Origin: Okeania sp034190295 | Lineage (GTDB): Bacteria; Cyanobacteriota; Cyanobacteriia; Cyanobacteriales; Microcoleaceae | Direction of reading: 5' to 3' | Assembly: GCA_034190295.1 (NCBI GenBank) | Contig: JAXHSW010000007.1 | Location: 29,386-93,385 of the forward strand | DNA: 64,000 nucleotides | Part shown: one piece after another, positions 38,240 through 46,900 of the stretch | Position numbering within the stretch: position 1 is the stretch's first letter | Layout: each line of letters opens with the position of its first letter | Made by a program: the position numbers and the translations under genes | Notes under the pieces: generated by a model | What the model saw: the letters and a program-made list of their open reading frames with translations, nothing else | Database searches by the model: none | Told to the model about the DNA's origin: nothing

Positions 38240-39013
38240 ATGCAAGTAGTAATTTTAGCAGGTGGTCAAGGAACTCGTTTAAGAGAAGAAACAGAATATC
38301 GTCCCAAACCATTAATTGAAATAGGAGGAAAACCCATAATCTGGCATATTATGAAGAACTATGCTCATTTTGGTTTTCTGGACTTTATTGTGTGTTTAGG
38401 CTATAGGGGTAAGATGCTGAAGGAATATTTCCTTAACTATGAAGCAATGAACAATGACTTCACTATTAAGTTAGGATACCACAATGAAATTACTTACCAT
38501 AATTTTCACCAAGAGAAAAATTTTCGAGTAACATTGGCTGACACTGGGTTGAACACTATGACTGGGGGACGGGTCAAATTAATAGAAAAGTACATTGATG
38601 ATGACATCTTTATGGTGACTTATGGAGATGGGTTAGCAGATGTAAATATTGGTGAATTACTTAGTTTCCACAAAGAACACGGGAAGTTAGCAACCGTTAC
38701 TGCTATTCGCCCCATGTCTAGATATGGAGAACTTGATATTGATGCAGAGGCAAGGGTAAGATTTTTTGGGGAAAAGAAACAAACAGAAACTTGGGCCAGT
38801 GCAGGGTTCTTTGTTTTTAACCGAGAGGTATTTAATTATTTGTCCGCCCCAGACTGCGTGCTAGAAAGGGAGCCTCTGGAAAAGTTGGCTTCAGAGGGAC
38901 AGTTGATGAGTTACCATCACGAAGGATTTTTCCGACCAATGGATACTTATAAGGAGTATTTAGAGTTAAATAAATATTGGAACTTAGGTCAAGCACCTTG
39001 GAAGGTATGGTAG
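38240..39013 (+). CDS. rfbF: Glucose-1-phosphate cytidylyltransferase
   Basis: RfbF makes CDP-glucose from glucose 1-phosphate and CTP. The 257-residue protein has the nucleotidyltransferase signature VILAGGQGTRLREETEYRPK (residues 3-22) with PLIEIGGKPIIWHIM, the GDGLADVN metal site near residue 129 and the cytidylyltransferase end FRPMDTYKEYLELNKYWNLG. The TRL-EETEYRPKP sequence is specific to RfbF rather than RfbA. It starts a plus-strand CDP-sugar unit and overlaps rfbG by 7 bp. Confidence 0.96.
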   Translation: MQVVILAGGQGTRLREETEYRPKPLIEIGGKPIIWHIMKNYAHFGFLDFIVCLGYRGKMLKEYFLNYEAMNNDFTIKLGYHNEITYHNFHQEKNFRVTLADTGLNTMTGGRVKLIEKYIDDDIFMVTYGDGLADVNIGELLSFHKEHGKLATVTAIRPMSRYGELDIDAEARVRFFGEKKQTETWASAGFFVFNREVFNYLSAPDCVLEREPLEKLASEGQLMSYHHEGFFRPMDTYKEYLELNKYWNLGQAPWKVW

Positions 39014-40023
39014 TGCAGGATTTTTGGCGCGATCGCTCTGTCTTTATTACTGGTTGTACTGGTTTACTGGGCAGTTGGATGGTGCCTGAGTTGGTCAAAC
39101 GAGGGGCGAAGGTGACGGGTTTGGTGCGCGACTTGGTGCCGAAGTCTCGGCTTTATACTGACGATTGGGCGGATAAAATTAATATTGTCCGGGGTTGTGT
39201 TGAGGATTTGGCCACTCTTGAAAGGGCGATCGCTGAATATGAAGCTGACACAGTTTTTCATCTAGCCGCCCAAACCATCGTAGGAGTGGCTAATAAAAAT
39301 CCTTTGGGGACATTTGAGGCCAATATTAAAGGAACTTGGAATTTATTGGAAGCTTGTCGTCGGGTGGGGGGTGTGAGTCGCATTGTTGTAGCTTCCAGCG
39401 ACAAAGCTTATGGAGACCAAGAGGTTTTGCCCTACAATGAAACTACCCCGTTACAAGGAGAACATCCTTATGATGTGTCTAAAAGTTGTGCGGATTTAAT
39501 TAGTCGTACTTATTATGTTTCTTATGGGTTGCCCGTTTGTGTTACCCGATGTGGTAATTTTTACGGTGGGGGGGATTTAAACTTTAATCGCATTGTACCG
39601 GATACTATTAGGTCTGCTTTGCGGGATAAACCAGTTACTATTCGCAGCGATGGCAGTTATATCCGGGATTATTTTTATGTTAAAGACGGCGTTTTGGCTT
39701 ATTTGCATTTGGCAGAACAAATGGAGAGAAAAGAGGTTTTAGGGGAGGCTTTTAATTTTAGTAACGAGTTACAAATTACGGTGTTAGAATTGGTGCGTAA
39801 AATTTTGGTGTTGATGGATAAAACGGATTTAGAACCAGTTATTTTGAATGGGGCTACTAATGAGATTAAGCATCAATATTTATCCGCAGAAAAGGCTCGA
39901 AAATTGCTAAATTGGCATCCAGAATATACTCTGGAAAGAGGTTTAGAAGATACGATTAAATGGTATGAAGGTTTTCTGAATTTAACCGATCTAGACAGGG
40001 ATAAAAAAGATGAAATTAATTGA
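39007..40023 (+). CDS. rfbG: CDP-glucose 4,6-dehydratase
   Basis: RfbG converts CDP-glucose into CDP-4-keto-6-deoxyglucose, the branch point for CDP-deoxysugars. The SDR fold is clear: VFITGCTGLLGSWMVPEL (NAD loop), HLAAQTIVGVANKNP, and the catalytic ASSDKAYGDQ plus HPYDVSKSCADL (YxxxK). The length of 338 aa is usual. I chose ATG 39007, overlapping the rfbF stop (ATGGTAG) with GGAAGG just upstream, which points to translational coupling; an ATG at 38977 would add ten residues overlapping rfbF. It overlaps the next gene by 14 bp. Confidence 0.95.
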   Translation: MVVQDFWRDRSVFITGCTGLLGSWMVPELVKRGAKVTGLVRDLVPKSRLYTDDWADKINIVRGCVEDLATLERAIAEYEADTVFHLAAQTIVGVANKNPLGTFEANIKGTWNLLEACRRVGGVSRIVVASSDKAYGDQEVLPYNETTPLQGEHPYDVSKSCADLISRTYYVSYGLPVCVTRCGNFYGGGDLNFNRIVPDTIRSALRDKPVTIRSDGSYIRDYFYVKDGVLAYLHLAEQMERKEVLGEAFNFSNELQITVLELVRKILVLMDKTDLEPVILNGATNEIKHQYLSAEKARKLLNWHPEYTLERGLEDTIKWYEGFLNLTDLDRDKKDEIN

Positions 40024-40561
40024 AACTAAGCTTCCTGGATGCTATATTATTCAGCCTAAAGTATTTAAAGATGAAAGAGGCAGTTTTGTCAAAACTTTTC
40101 ATCAGGAAATATTTGAAAAATACAAATTAGAAACAAAATATGTTGAGGAAATCTATTCTATTTCTCATCAAAATGTTTTAAGAGGTTTGCATTTTCAAGT
40201 ACCGCCCCACGAGCATACTAAGCTGGTTTATTGTCTTTTTGGTCGAGTCATTGATGCTGTGGTAGATTTGAGGGTAGGTTCGCCTACTTACGGACAATAC
40301 GAAACCTTCGAGTTAAGCCAGGAAAACGCCGATCTGCTTTATATCCCATCAGGTTTCGCTCATGGCTTTTATGCGACCAGCGAGAAGGCCATTATGGTAT
40401 ATAATCTTTCCAGGGTTTATGCTCCCGACCACGATATGGGGGTACGCTGGGATTCGGTAGGAATTTCCTGGCCTATTAATGGGGCTAACCCGATTATTTC
40501 AGAGCGCGATCGCGCATTTTTGCCTTTTTCTGAGTTTGAAAGTCCTTTTGTTTATGAATAA
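40010..40561 (+). CDS. RmlC-type nucleotide-sugar 3,5-epimerase (cupin)
   Basis: The 183-residue protein belongs to the dTDP-4-dehydrorhamnose 3,5-epimerase family, which inverts C3 and/or C5 of NDP-4-keto-6-deoxysugars. Visible signatures: FKDERGSFVKTFH near 20-32, VLRGLHFQVPP near 59-69 with the catalytic His, VDLRVGSPTYG near 92-102 with its Asp, and YIPSGFAHGFYA. Because it overlaps rfbG, its substrate is more likely a CDP-sugar than dTDP-rhamnose precursors; no rmlA, rmlB or rmlD is here. Whether it acts on C3, C5 or both cannot be told. Confidence 0.85.
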   Translation: MKLIETKLPGCYIIQPKVFKDERGSFVKTFHQEIFEKYKLETKYVEEIYSISHQNVLRGLHFQVPPHEHTKLVYCLFGRVIDAVVDLRVGSPTYGQYETFELSQENADLLYIPSGFAHGFYATSEKAIMVYNLSRVYAPDHDMGVRWDSVGISWPINGANPIISERDRAFLPFSEFESPFVYE

Positions 40562-40887
40562 AAAATTGCCGATCTAGCGTTTCTCTTGCTTACAATTTAC
40601 ATTTGCGATCCCCCTAAATCCCCCTTGTTAACGAAGTCAGAAGTCAGAAGTCAGAAGTCAGAAGTTATTTTTGTAACGGGGATTTGAGCCCCGCTCCAAA
40701 AATATTGCGCCTTAAAAGGCGGGGTTGCGCGACCCATATTATTTTTATAAGGGGGACTTTGAATGCTTCTAGCTGCCCCCGTTTAACGCTCATTTTTTCT
40801 TCTAGCTCCCCCCTTTTTAAGGGGGGCGGGGGGGGGATCGAATAACTGTACCTCATAGATTTAAGAATTTCTATAACTCGATAAAAA
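40562..40887. repeat. Spacer with GTCAGAA run and palindromic repeat
   Basis: About 40629-40750 is a plus-strand copy of the palindromic repeat, preceded by four GTCAGAA heptamers, with the stem GGGGATTTGAGCCCCGCTCC and CGCCTTAAAAGGCGGGG. It separates the rfbFG-epimerase overlap unit from the reductase gene. Confidence 0.8.
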
Positions 40888-41790
40888 ATGAAAAAAACGG
40901 TTTTAGTTACGGGTGCAACAGGTTTTATAGGCAGTCAGTTAGTTAAAAAGCTGGTGGAGCGCAATTATCAAGTTATTATTCTCAAGCGTAGTTTTTCTGA
41001 CACCAGCAGGATTCAAGATTGCCTGTCACAGATAACTGCTTATGACATAGATCGGTGCGAGATAGAAAAACCGTTTCAGGACTTTAGTAAAATTGATGCA
41101 ATAGTTCACACGGCAACGGCTTCCGGTTACCGTAAAGAAGGCATTATAGAAATATTTGAGGCTAATACCGCATTTCCTTTAAAATTGTTGAAAGCAGCTG
41201 AAGATTTCCAGACCAAAACTTTTATAAACACGGATACTTACGTTAATAAAAGCAATATTCCCTACCAAGAATTAGGGAGCTACTCTCTTTCCAAAAAGCA
41301 TTTCCAGCAGTGGGGAAAACAAATTGCTCTAGCTCATCAGATCGAATTTGTCAATGTTAGATTAGAATACGTTTTCGGTCCAGAAGATTATCGTAACAAA
41401 CTCATACCGTTAGCGATCGAGCAGTTTTTAAGCAATGCCTCCGAGTTAAAATTAACTTCAGGAGAACAGCAACGAGATTTTATTCATGTTGAGGATGTAG
41501 TTTCGGCATATCTTTTGCTGCTAGAAAAAGAATCTGAACCGTCGCAATATTATCAAGAATATGAAGTGGGAACCGGTCGAGCTATTTCTTTGCGACAACT
41601 TATAGAAATGCTCAAAGAGCTTACCCAAGTTCAAACAGAATTAAAATTTGGAGCTTTACCTCAACGTCCTGGTGAAATTATGTTTTCTCAGGCTGACACT
41701 AAAGCTATTGCAGAAATTGGTTGGTATCCAGCCAAAAGTTTAAAAGAACGTTTGATGCAAACCATTGAAGGTGAAAAAAGCAATCTGTAG
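40888..41790 (+). CDS. RfbJ-like CDP-sugar 4-ketoreductase (abequose synthase family)
   Basis: This 300-residue SDR enzyme closely resembles RfbJ (CDP-abequose synthase) as I recall it: VTGATGFIGSQLVKKL at the start, ANTAFPLKLLKAAEDF near 91-107, INTDTYVNKS, the catalytic YSLSKKHFQQWG, NVRLEYVFGPED, SGEQQRDFIHVEDVVSAYL and GALPQRPGEIMFS. RfbJ reduces C4 of CDP-4-keto-3,6-dideoxyglucose. Here there is no RfbH 3-dehydrase in the window, so the substrate may instead be a 4-keto-6-deoxy (or 3-C-methylated) CDP-sugar. It is the last enzyme of that branch. Confidence 0.85.
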   Translation: MKKTVLVTGATGFIGSQLVKKLVERNYQVIILKRSFSDTSRIQDCLSQITAYDIDRCEIEKPFQDFSKIDAIVHTATASGYRKEGIIEIFEANTAFPLKLLKAAEDFQTKTFINTDTYVNKSNIPYQELGSYSLSKKHFQQWGKQIALAHQIEFVNVRLEYVFGPEDYRNKLIPLAIEQFLSNASELKLTSGEQQRDFIHVEDVVSAYLLLLEKESEPSQYYQEYEVGTGRAISLRQLIEMLKELTQVQTELKFGALPQRPGEIMFSQADTKAIAEIGWYPAKSLKERLMQTIEGEKSNL

Positions 41791-42553
41791 CAATCTGTAG
41801 GTTGGGTAGAGTGAAACGTTAGCGCCAGCTTATCCGTAGGATAAACCCAACATCGTCAGGAGTTACGCAAAATAACCCATTTCTGTCATTGCATTAGCGT
41901 AGCTTTGCGACAGTAAACGACAGCGTTTGCGGAGCATTCCGTTTGCGCAGCATTACGCATTAGAAACGAAAGCAATCTCAAACGTCTAATTTTCGTTTCT
42001 AATGCGTAATATCATGTCCGGTTGAATACTTATAAATAAACTATTCAGGAGTCAGAATTTCCTACGGAATGCTCCGCAAACAGAATTCAGGAGAGAAGAA
42101 AGAAGAAGAGAAGAAGAAAGTTTTTTTATCACTAATTATCCGGACATGATATAAGTCCCGATCGTTAAAGTTGGGTTCCGTTTCATATCAAATCCGGTTA
42201 ATTGCACATAGAATCAGGTTATATAATATCTGTTGATAATTTCTTAAATTACTTCAATATTAGACATATCCACCACGCTTATGGAGTAGAGAGTAGGGAA
42301 CCCACCCCTAACCCCTCCCAGGAGGGGAATAATTGATAAATAAGAGTACGATAATTGATTTGATTTTTTATTATGGGAGATGTCTATTTAATCTCCTCTG
42401 CTCCCCCACTCCCCTACTCCCCTACTCTCAACTATATAATAAGTATTCAACCGGATTTGATATCACTCCACCCAACCTACAATTTTATTTAACTATTTCT
42501 AACCAAATTGCTTGTAAAATATTGCCATTGTCTGAATTTATCGAAAAAAACAA
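41791..42553. repeat. Spacer with foldback and nested miniature elements
   Basis: 41797-41855 has the GTAGGTTGGGT...AAACCCAACAT motif. 41952-42010 is a perfect 20-bp inverted repeat (ATTACGCATTAGAAACGAAA) with a 19-base loop. 42185-42463 is an element with perfect 15-bp ends ATATCAAATCCGGTT / AACCGGATTTGATAT, into which a TAGACATATCC...GGAGATGTCTA element (42261-42385) appears nested. No gene is present. Confidence 0.8.
42185..42463. mobile_element. 279-bp MITE with 15-bp ATATCAAATCCGGTT inverted ends
   Basis: Both ends match perfectly as inverted repeats, and related ends occur at 31899/32533 and about 460/637. It holds no transposase gene and contains a second, differently ended miniature element. 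Confidence 0.8.
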
Positions 42554-43870
42554 ATGACTCAATCGACTTCTTACTCTAGAGAAATTACCAAATGCCGAGT
42601 TTGCGGCAACGAAAAACTAACCCCAGTTTTAAGTTTGGGCAGCCAACCCCTTAGCGGAGTTTTTCCATCCGTTGACTCCTCCGATCCATCGACTTCTCCT
42701 TTAGATTTAGTCGTTTGCGATGGGGACGAGTCTGTCTGCCGATCGCTCCAACTAAAACACAGTGCTAATGTATCTGAAATGTACGGCACTACCTACGGTT
42801 ATCGTTCTGCAACGAGTCGGACGATGCGCGGTCATCTACAAGGCATTGTTACAGAACTATTGGAACTGGTAGAACCCAATCCAGGGGATGTGGTATTAGA
42901 CATAGGTTGTAACGACGGTACTTTGCTGAACTTTTATCGCGATCGCAACCTAACTCGCATAGGTATGGACCCATCTAGCGAAAAATTTGCAGATAATTTT
43001 GATGCAGATGTTCGAGTTATCTATGATTTCTTTTCTGCCGATGGGGTACTGGAAATGGTGGGCGATCGCAAATGTCGCATCGTTACTTCCATTGCCATGT
43101 TTTATGACCTGGAAGATCCTATAGACTTCATGAGTCAAATCCATTCTGTTTTAGCTCCAGATGGGGTTTGGGCTTTTGAACTTTCCTATATGCCCCTGAT
43201 GTTGACCAATCTGACCTACGACCAAATTTGCCACGAACACTTAACTTACCTGGGTTTGCAGCAAATTCAATGGATGGCGGAACGCGCTAACCTCAAAATA
43301 CTCGATGTCAGCTTGAACTTTGTTAATGGCGGTAGCTTTCGGATTATAGCTGCTCGGAAAGATAATCCAATGAAGCCTAACTATGAGGTTATTAAAAAAC
43401 TTCTTGATGCTGAAGCTCCTCTCGCAACAATGGCTCCTTTCGAGCGATTCCGCAATCGAATTATTCAACATCGGGATGAGGTACGAGCATTTTTTGATAC
43501 GATGCGATCGTCTGGTAAAAAAGTCTATGGCTATGGAGCTTCGACTAAGGGGAATATTATTTTGAATTATTGCGGCATTACCCCACAAGATTTAATAGCT
43601 ATTAGCGACCTGCAACCTCAAAAAGATGGTTTGGTTACGCCAGGAGCTCGCATTCCAATTGTAAGTCACGAAAAGTTACGAGAAGCGCATCCAGATTATG
43701 CTCTCGTGTTGATTTGGCATTTGCGTCGGGAAGTTATTGAGGATGAGATTAACTACTTGGAAAAAGGCGGGAAATTAGTTTTCGATTTACCGCGTCCCCA
43801 TACAGTTAATTTTGAGAACTATCAGCATTACTTGAATGCTTCCTTTGAGGAGATGGCTTTTTCTTTGTAA
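42554..43870 (+). CDS. TylC3/TcaB9-type NDP-sugar C-methyltransferase
   Basis: The 438-residue protein has the three-part layout of sugar 3-C-methyltransferases: an N-terminal zinc domain (C14, C17, C55, C62; CRVCGNEKLTPVLSLGSQPL), a SAM-binding domain with LDIGCNDGTLL at 115-125 and the catalytic-type CHEHLTYLGL near 230, and a C-terminal domain KVYGYGASTKGNIILNYC near 324-341 with DLPRPH at the end. These enzymes methylate C3 of NDP-4-keto-6-deoxysugars. Beside rfbF/rfbG it suggests a CDP-3-C-methyl-6-deoxyhexose. It ends 72 bp from the convergent GT61 gene. Confidence 0.9.
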   Translation: MTQSTSYSREITKCRVCGNEKLTPVLSLGSQPLSGVFPSVDSSDPSTSPLDLVVCDGDESVCRSLQLKHSANVSEMYGTTYGYRSATSRTMRGHLQGIVTELLELVEPNPGDVVLDIGCNDGTLLNFYRDRNLTRIGMDPSSEKFADNFDADVRVIYDFFSADGVLEMVGDRKCRIVTSIAMFYDLEDPIDFMSQIHSVLAPDGVWAFELSYMPLMLTNLTYDQICHEHLTYLGLQQIQWMAERANLKILDVSLNFVNGGSFRIIAARKDNPMKPNYEVIKKLLDAEAPLATMAPFERFRNRIIQHRDEVRAFFDTMRSSGKKVYGYGASTKGNIILNYCGITPQDLIAISDLQPQKDGLVTPGARIPIVSHEKLREAHPDYALVLIWHLRREVIEDEINYLEKGGKLVFDLPRPHTVNFENYQHYLNASFEEMAFSL

Positions 43871-43909
43871 AACGTAATAAATAATTGCTGGTGTTTTATG
43901 TTTGCCCGT

Positions 43910-43932
43910 AGAACAGACATCTTGTCTGTTCT
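43910..43932. terminator. Hairpin between convergent genes
   Basis: AGAACAGACA, loop TCT, TGTCTGTTCT: a perfect 10-bp stem centred between the stops of the methyltransferase (43870) and the GT61 gene (43943). No strong T-run follows, so intrinsic termination in either direction is plausible, not certain. Confidence 0.6.
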
Positions 43933-43942
43933 GTGTAGGTTT

Positions 43943-46900
43943 TCATTCCCCCTCAAGTATTGCGGTAATTACTCTTTTTAACTTATCTATACTAATTTCA
44001 AACCCATCAATCGTTTTGTCGCAATATAGTGGGTAAAAATTATGCTCGCCTAATACGGACACAGGATAAAAATATCGATCGAGTATGTAAAGCTCTGGAA
44101 ATATCTCGACAATAGTTGTGTTTGGATGACACATAAGAATGCTGCTCAACCCTGCGCCAATGGTCCCAACTAAAACAGAAGTGTGGTGCATCAACATCGC
44201 TTTCTCCTCAAAACTCAACCTTTCGGCATAAACAATCGAAAATCCAAAACTCGCCATCAACTCCTCTACTTCTACTTCGTTGACCATCGGCCTGCGATGA
44301 GAATACCTTCTGGAAATATACACATAACGAGCGCGATATTCTGAGGGTATATCCGAACGCTTTGCCACAATTGATTCTCTCAATTTTCTGTAAAAATCGA
44401 TTCTATCTTCGTCGTATTGATAGTGACTAAGTATGAAGTATTTAAACTTCTGCTCTTGCTTCACTAAAATTTTCTCTTTTGGTACGTTCATAAGACTAAA
44501 GATTTCCCAGTGGCTATCCGTAATGTGGGGAACAAATATTGGGCAGGATAAATTCAGCTTTTGATAGAGAATTAAGCTAGGAATTTGGTCTAGCAGTAAA
44601 TGGGCGTAGTTCTGATATGCACCCCAAATATGACTGACAACAGGCAAACCGAAAACTACATCATCTTCGTAATAATTATCCAGTGCTGTTTTCTTAATAG
44701 CAATCTCCTCTAAAGTTGCTCTAGTATTTGCCATCTGGCTATAATTATCAGCTGACGCAACCTCTTCCCTCGAACTGGTAGTCTTTTCACCAATAAATTC
44801 CTTAACAAATTGCTCGGATATTCTCCGGTCGTAACGATTAAAAATATATCCCTCAGCAACACCAAATGGAGGATCGCAAATAAAATCCTTAAATATCTCT
44901 ATAGTTTGCCTGCTCTTGAACTTAAACGAACCTGACAATTTCCGCACGCTAGCTTCAAAATATTCCTTATCTCGATCCATTAACTCGGGTAAATATTTTA
45001 CCGTAGCTTGTACCTGAGATTTTGTAACTCGTTCGTCCGTGCCCATTACATAGCGTGCCGACGATGACAAACCCTCAAAACACAACTTATCCGTCAATGG
45101 CAGTGGCATTTCCGAGCGAATCAGCTTAACCCTTCTCCAGTCGCTACTATTTAATCTCTGGGATTCTTCTTCCAAGAGTTGAATAGCCATGTTGAAGTGT
45201 TTTAATACTAACAAAAACGACTCTTGACAACCCTCTTGAGTAGCAATTACTTGCGAAAACAATTCTTTTAATATCTTTAATTTTGGCAGCAACGAAGGAG
45301 CGTCCTTAGCTACTGGGGCAGGATAATTACTTCTCCAAAAAAATAGTATTCGATCTGTTAACTTAGCTAAAGAAACAATATCCTCAACACTATCCGGTTG
45401 TTTTATAACCAGTCGGTCGAGCAACAAACCTAATTCCTGAATGGAAGTTAAACCCGTACCCAATAGTTTAACCTCTGGATATAAACCACGCTGCTGATGG
45501 AAACTTAAAATCTGCTCGTACTTCGCGATCGCCTCCAAATCGCGACCCAAATACTTTAACTCCGTTGCCGCCAGTATATAGGCATCAATAGCTTTTTGAG
45601 GATGATAAAACTCAATGGCCCGTTCAAATCTCTCCAGAGCTAACTCTCTAGAACCCTGTTGGCTGGCTAAAATTCCGCCCTGGAGCAAAAGCGTTAGATC
45701 GTTGGGATTCCTCTGCAAAGCCTGTAGGAATGTTTCCTCAGCCTCTGCAAAACGCCCCATAGCGATCGATTCCTTGGCAGCCTCACAGTAGGCCGGAATA
45801 TGCCCAGGGAACTTTTCGATCGTTTGTTCAAACCTTTGCAAAGCAAATTCCCGATTTCCCAACAGTCTTGCCAAAGCAGCACTTTTGGATAATCCTTCAT
45901 GGCGATCGGGGTATAATGCAATAACTTTTTCCCACCAAGTTTCTGCCTCTTCATACCTAAACAGATTAGCCAGTACATCCCCTTTCTGTAAATAAAAATT
46001 AAAATGCTGGGGCAACTTAGCAATAGCATTTTCCCAACGCTCCAAAGCCAACTCCCAATCTGCCAAGCTATCAGCCACTCTCCCATAACCATCGTAACCA
46101 CAATAGTGCTGGGGATATTGCTCGATAATTTCTTGGAAAACCGTCTCTGCCTCATCAAACCGAGATAATTTTATCAATACATTGCCTTTTTGGAAACGGA
46201 AATTGATATCGTCAGGTAAGTGACTAATAGCATTTTCCCAACGTTCCCGAGCCAATTCCCAATCGGCGAAGCTCTGAGCTACCCTAGCATAACCCTCATA
46301 ACCACGAGGCTGATTTGGATACTCTTCTATTAACTGTTGAAAAACTGCCTCTGCCTCATTAAATCGAGATAAGTTGATTAAAGCATTGCCTTTGTGAACT
46401 TGAAAACCCATATTGTCGGGAAACTTCAAAATCGCCTCTGACCACCGTTTTAATGCCAATTCCCAATCCCCTAAACTATGAGTTAAAGCTGCATAGCGTT
46501 CGTAACCATGAGGCATATCTGGATACTTTTCTATTAACTGTTGAAAAACTGCTTCTGCTTCATTAAATCGAGATAAGTTGATTAAAATATTGCCTTTTTG
46601 AACTTGAAAGCCGATATTTTTAGGAAACTTCACAACCGCCTCTGACCACCGTTTTAATGCCAACTCCCAATCCCCTAAACTATGAGTTAAAGCTGCATAG
46701 CGTTCGTAACCATGAGGTCTATCTGGATACTTTTCTATTAATTGTTGAAAAACTGCTTCTGCTTCATCAAATCGAGATAAATTGATTAAAATATTGCCTT
46801 TTTGAACTTGAAAATCGATATTGTCGGGAAACTTAGCGATCGCCTCTGACCACCGTTTTAATGCCAACTCCCAATCCCCTAAACTATGAGTTAACGCCGC

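Noticed and set aside
40010..40561. Calling the epimerase rmlC of a dTDP-rhamnose pathway
   Set aside because: No rmlA, rmlB or rmlD is here and it overlaps rfbG, so a CDP-sugar substrate is more likely.
45694..46158. 154-codon frame antiparallel or shifted within the GT61 gene
   Set aside because: It is a shadow of the TPR coding region in another frame on the same strand.
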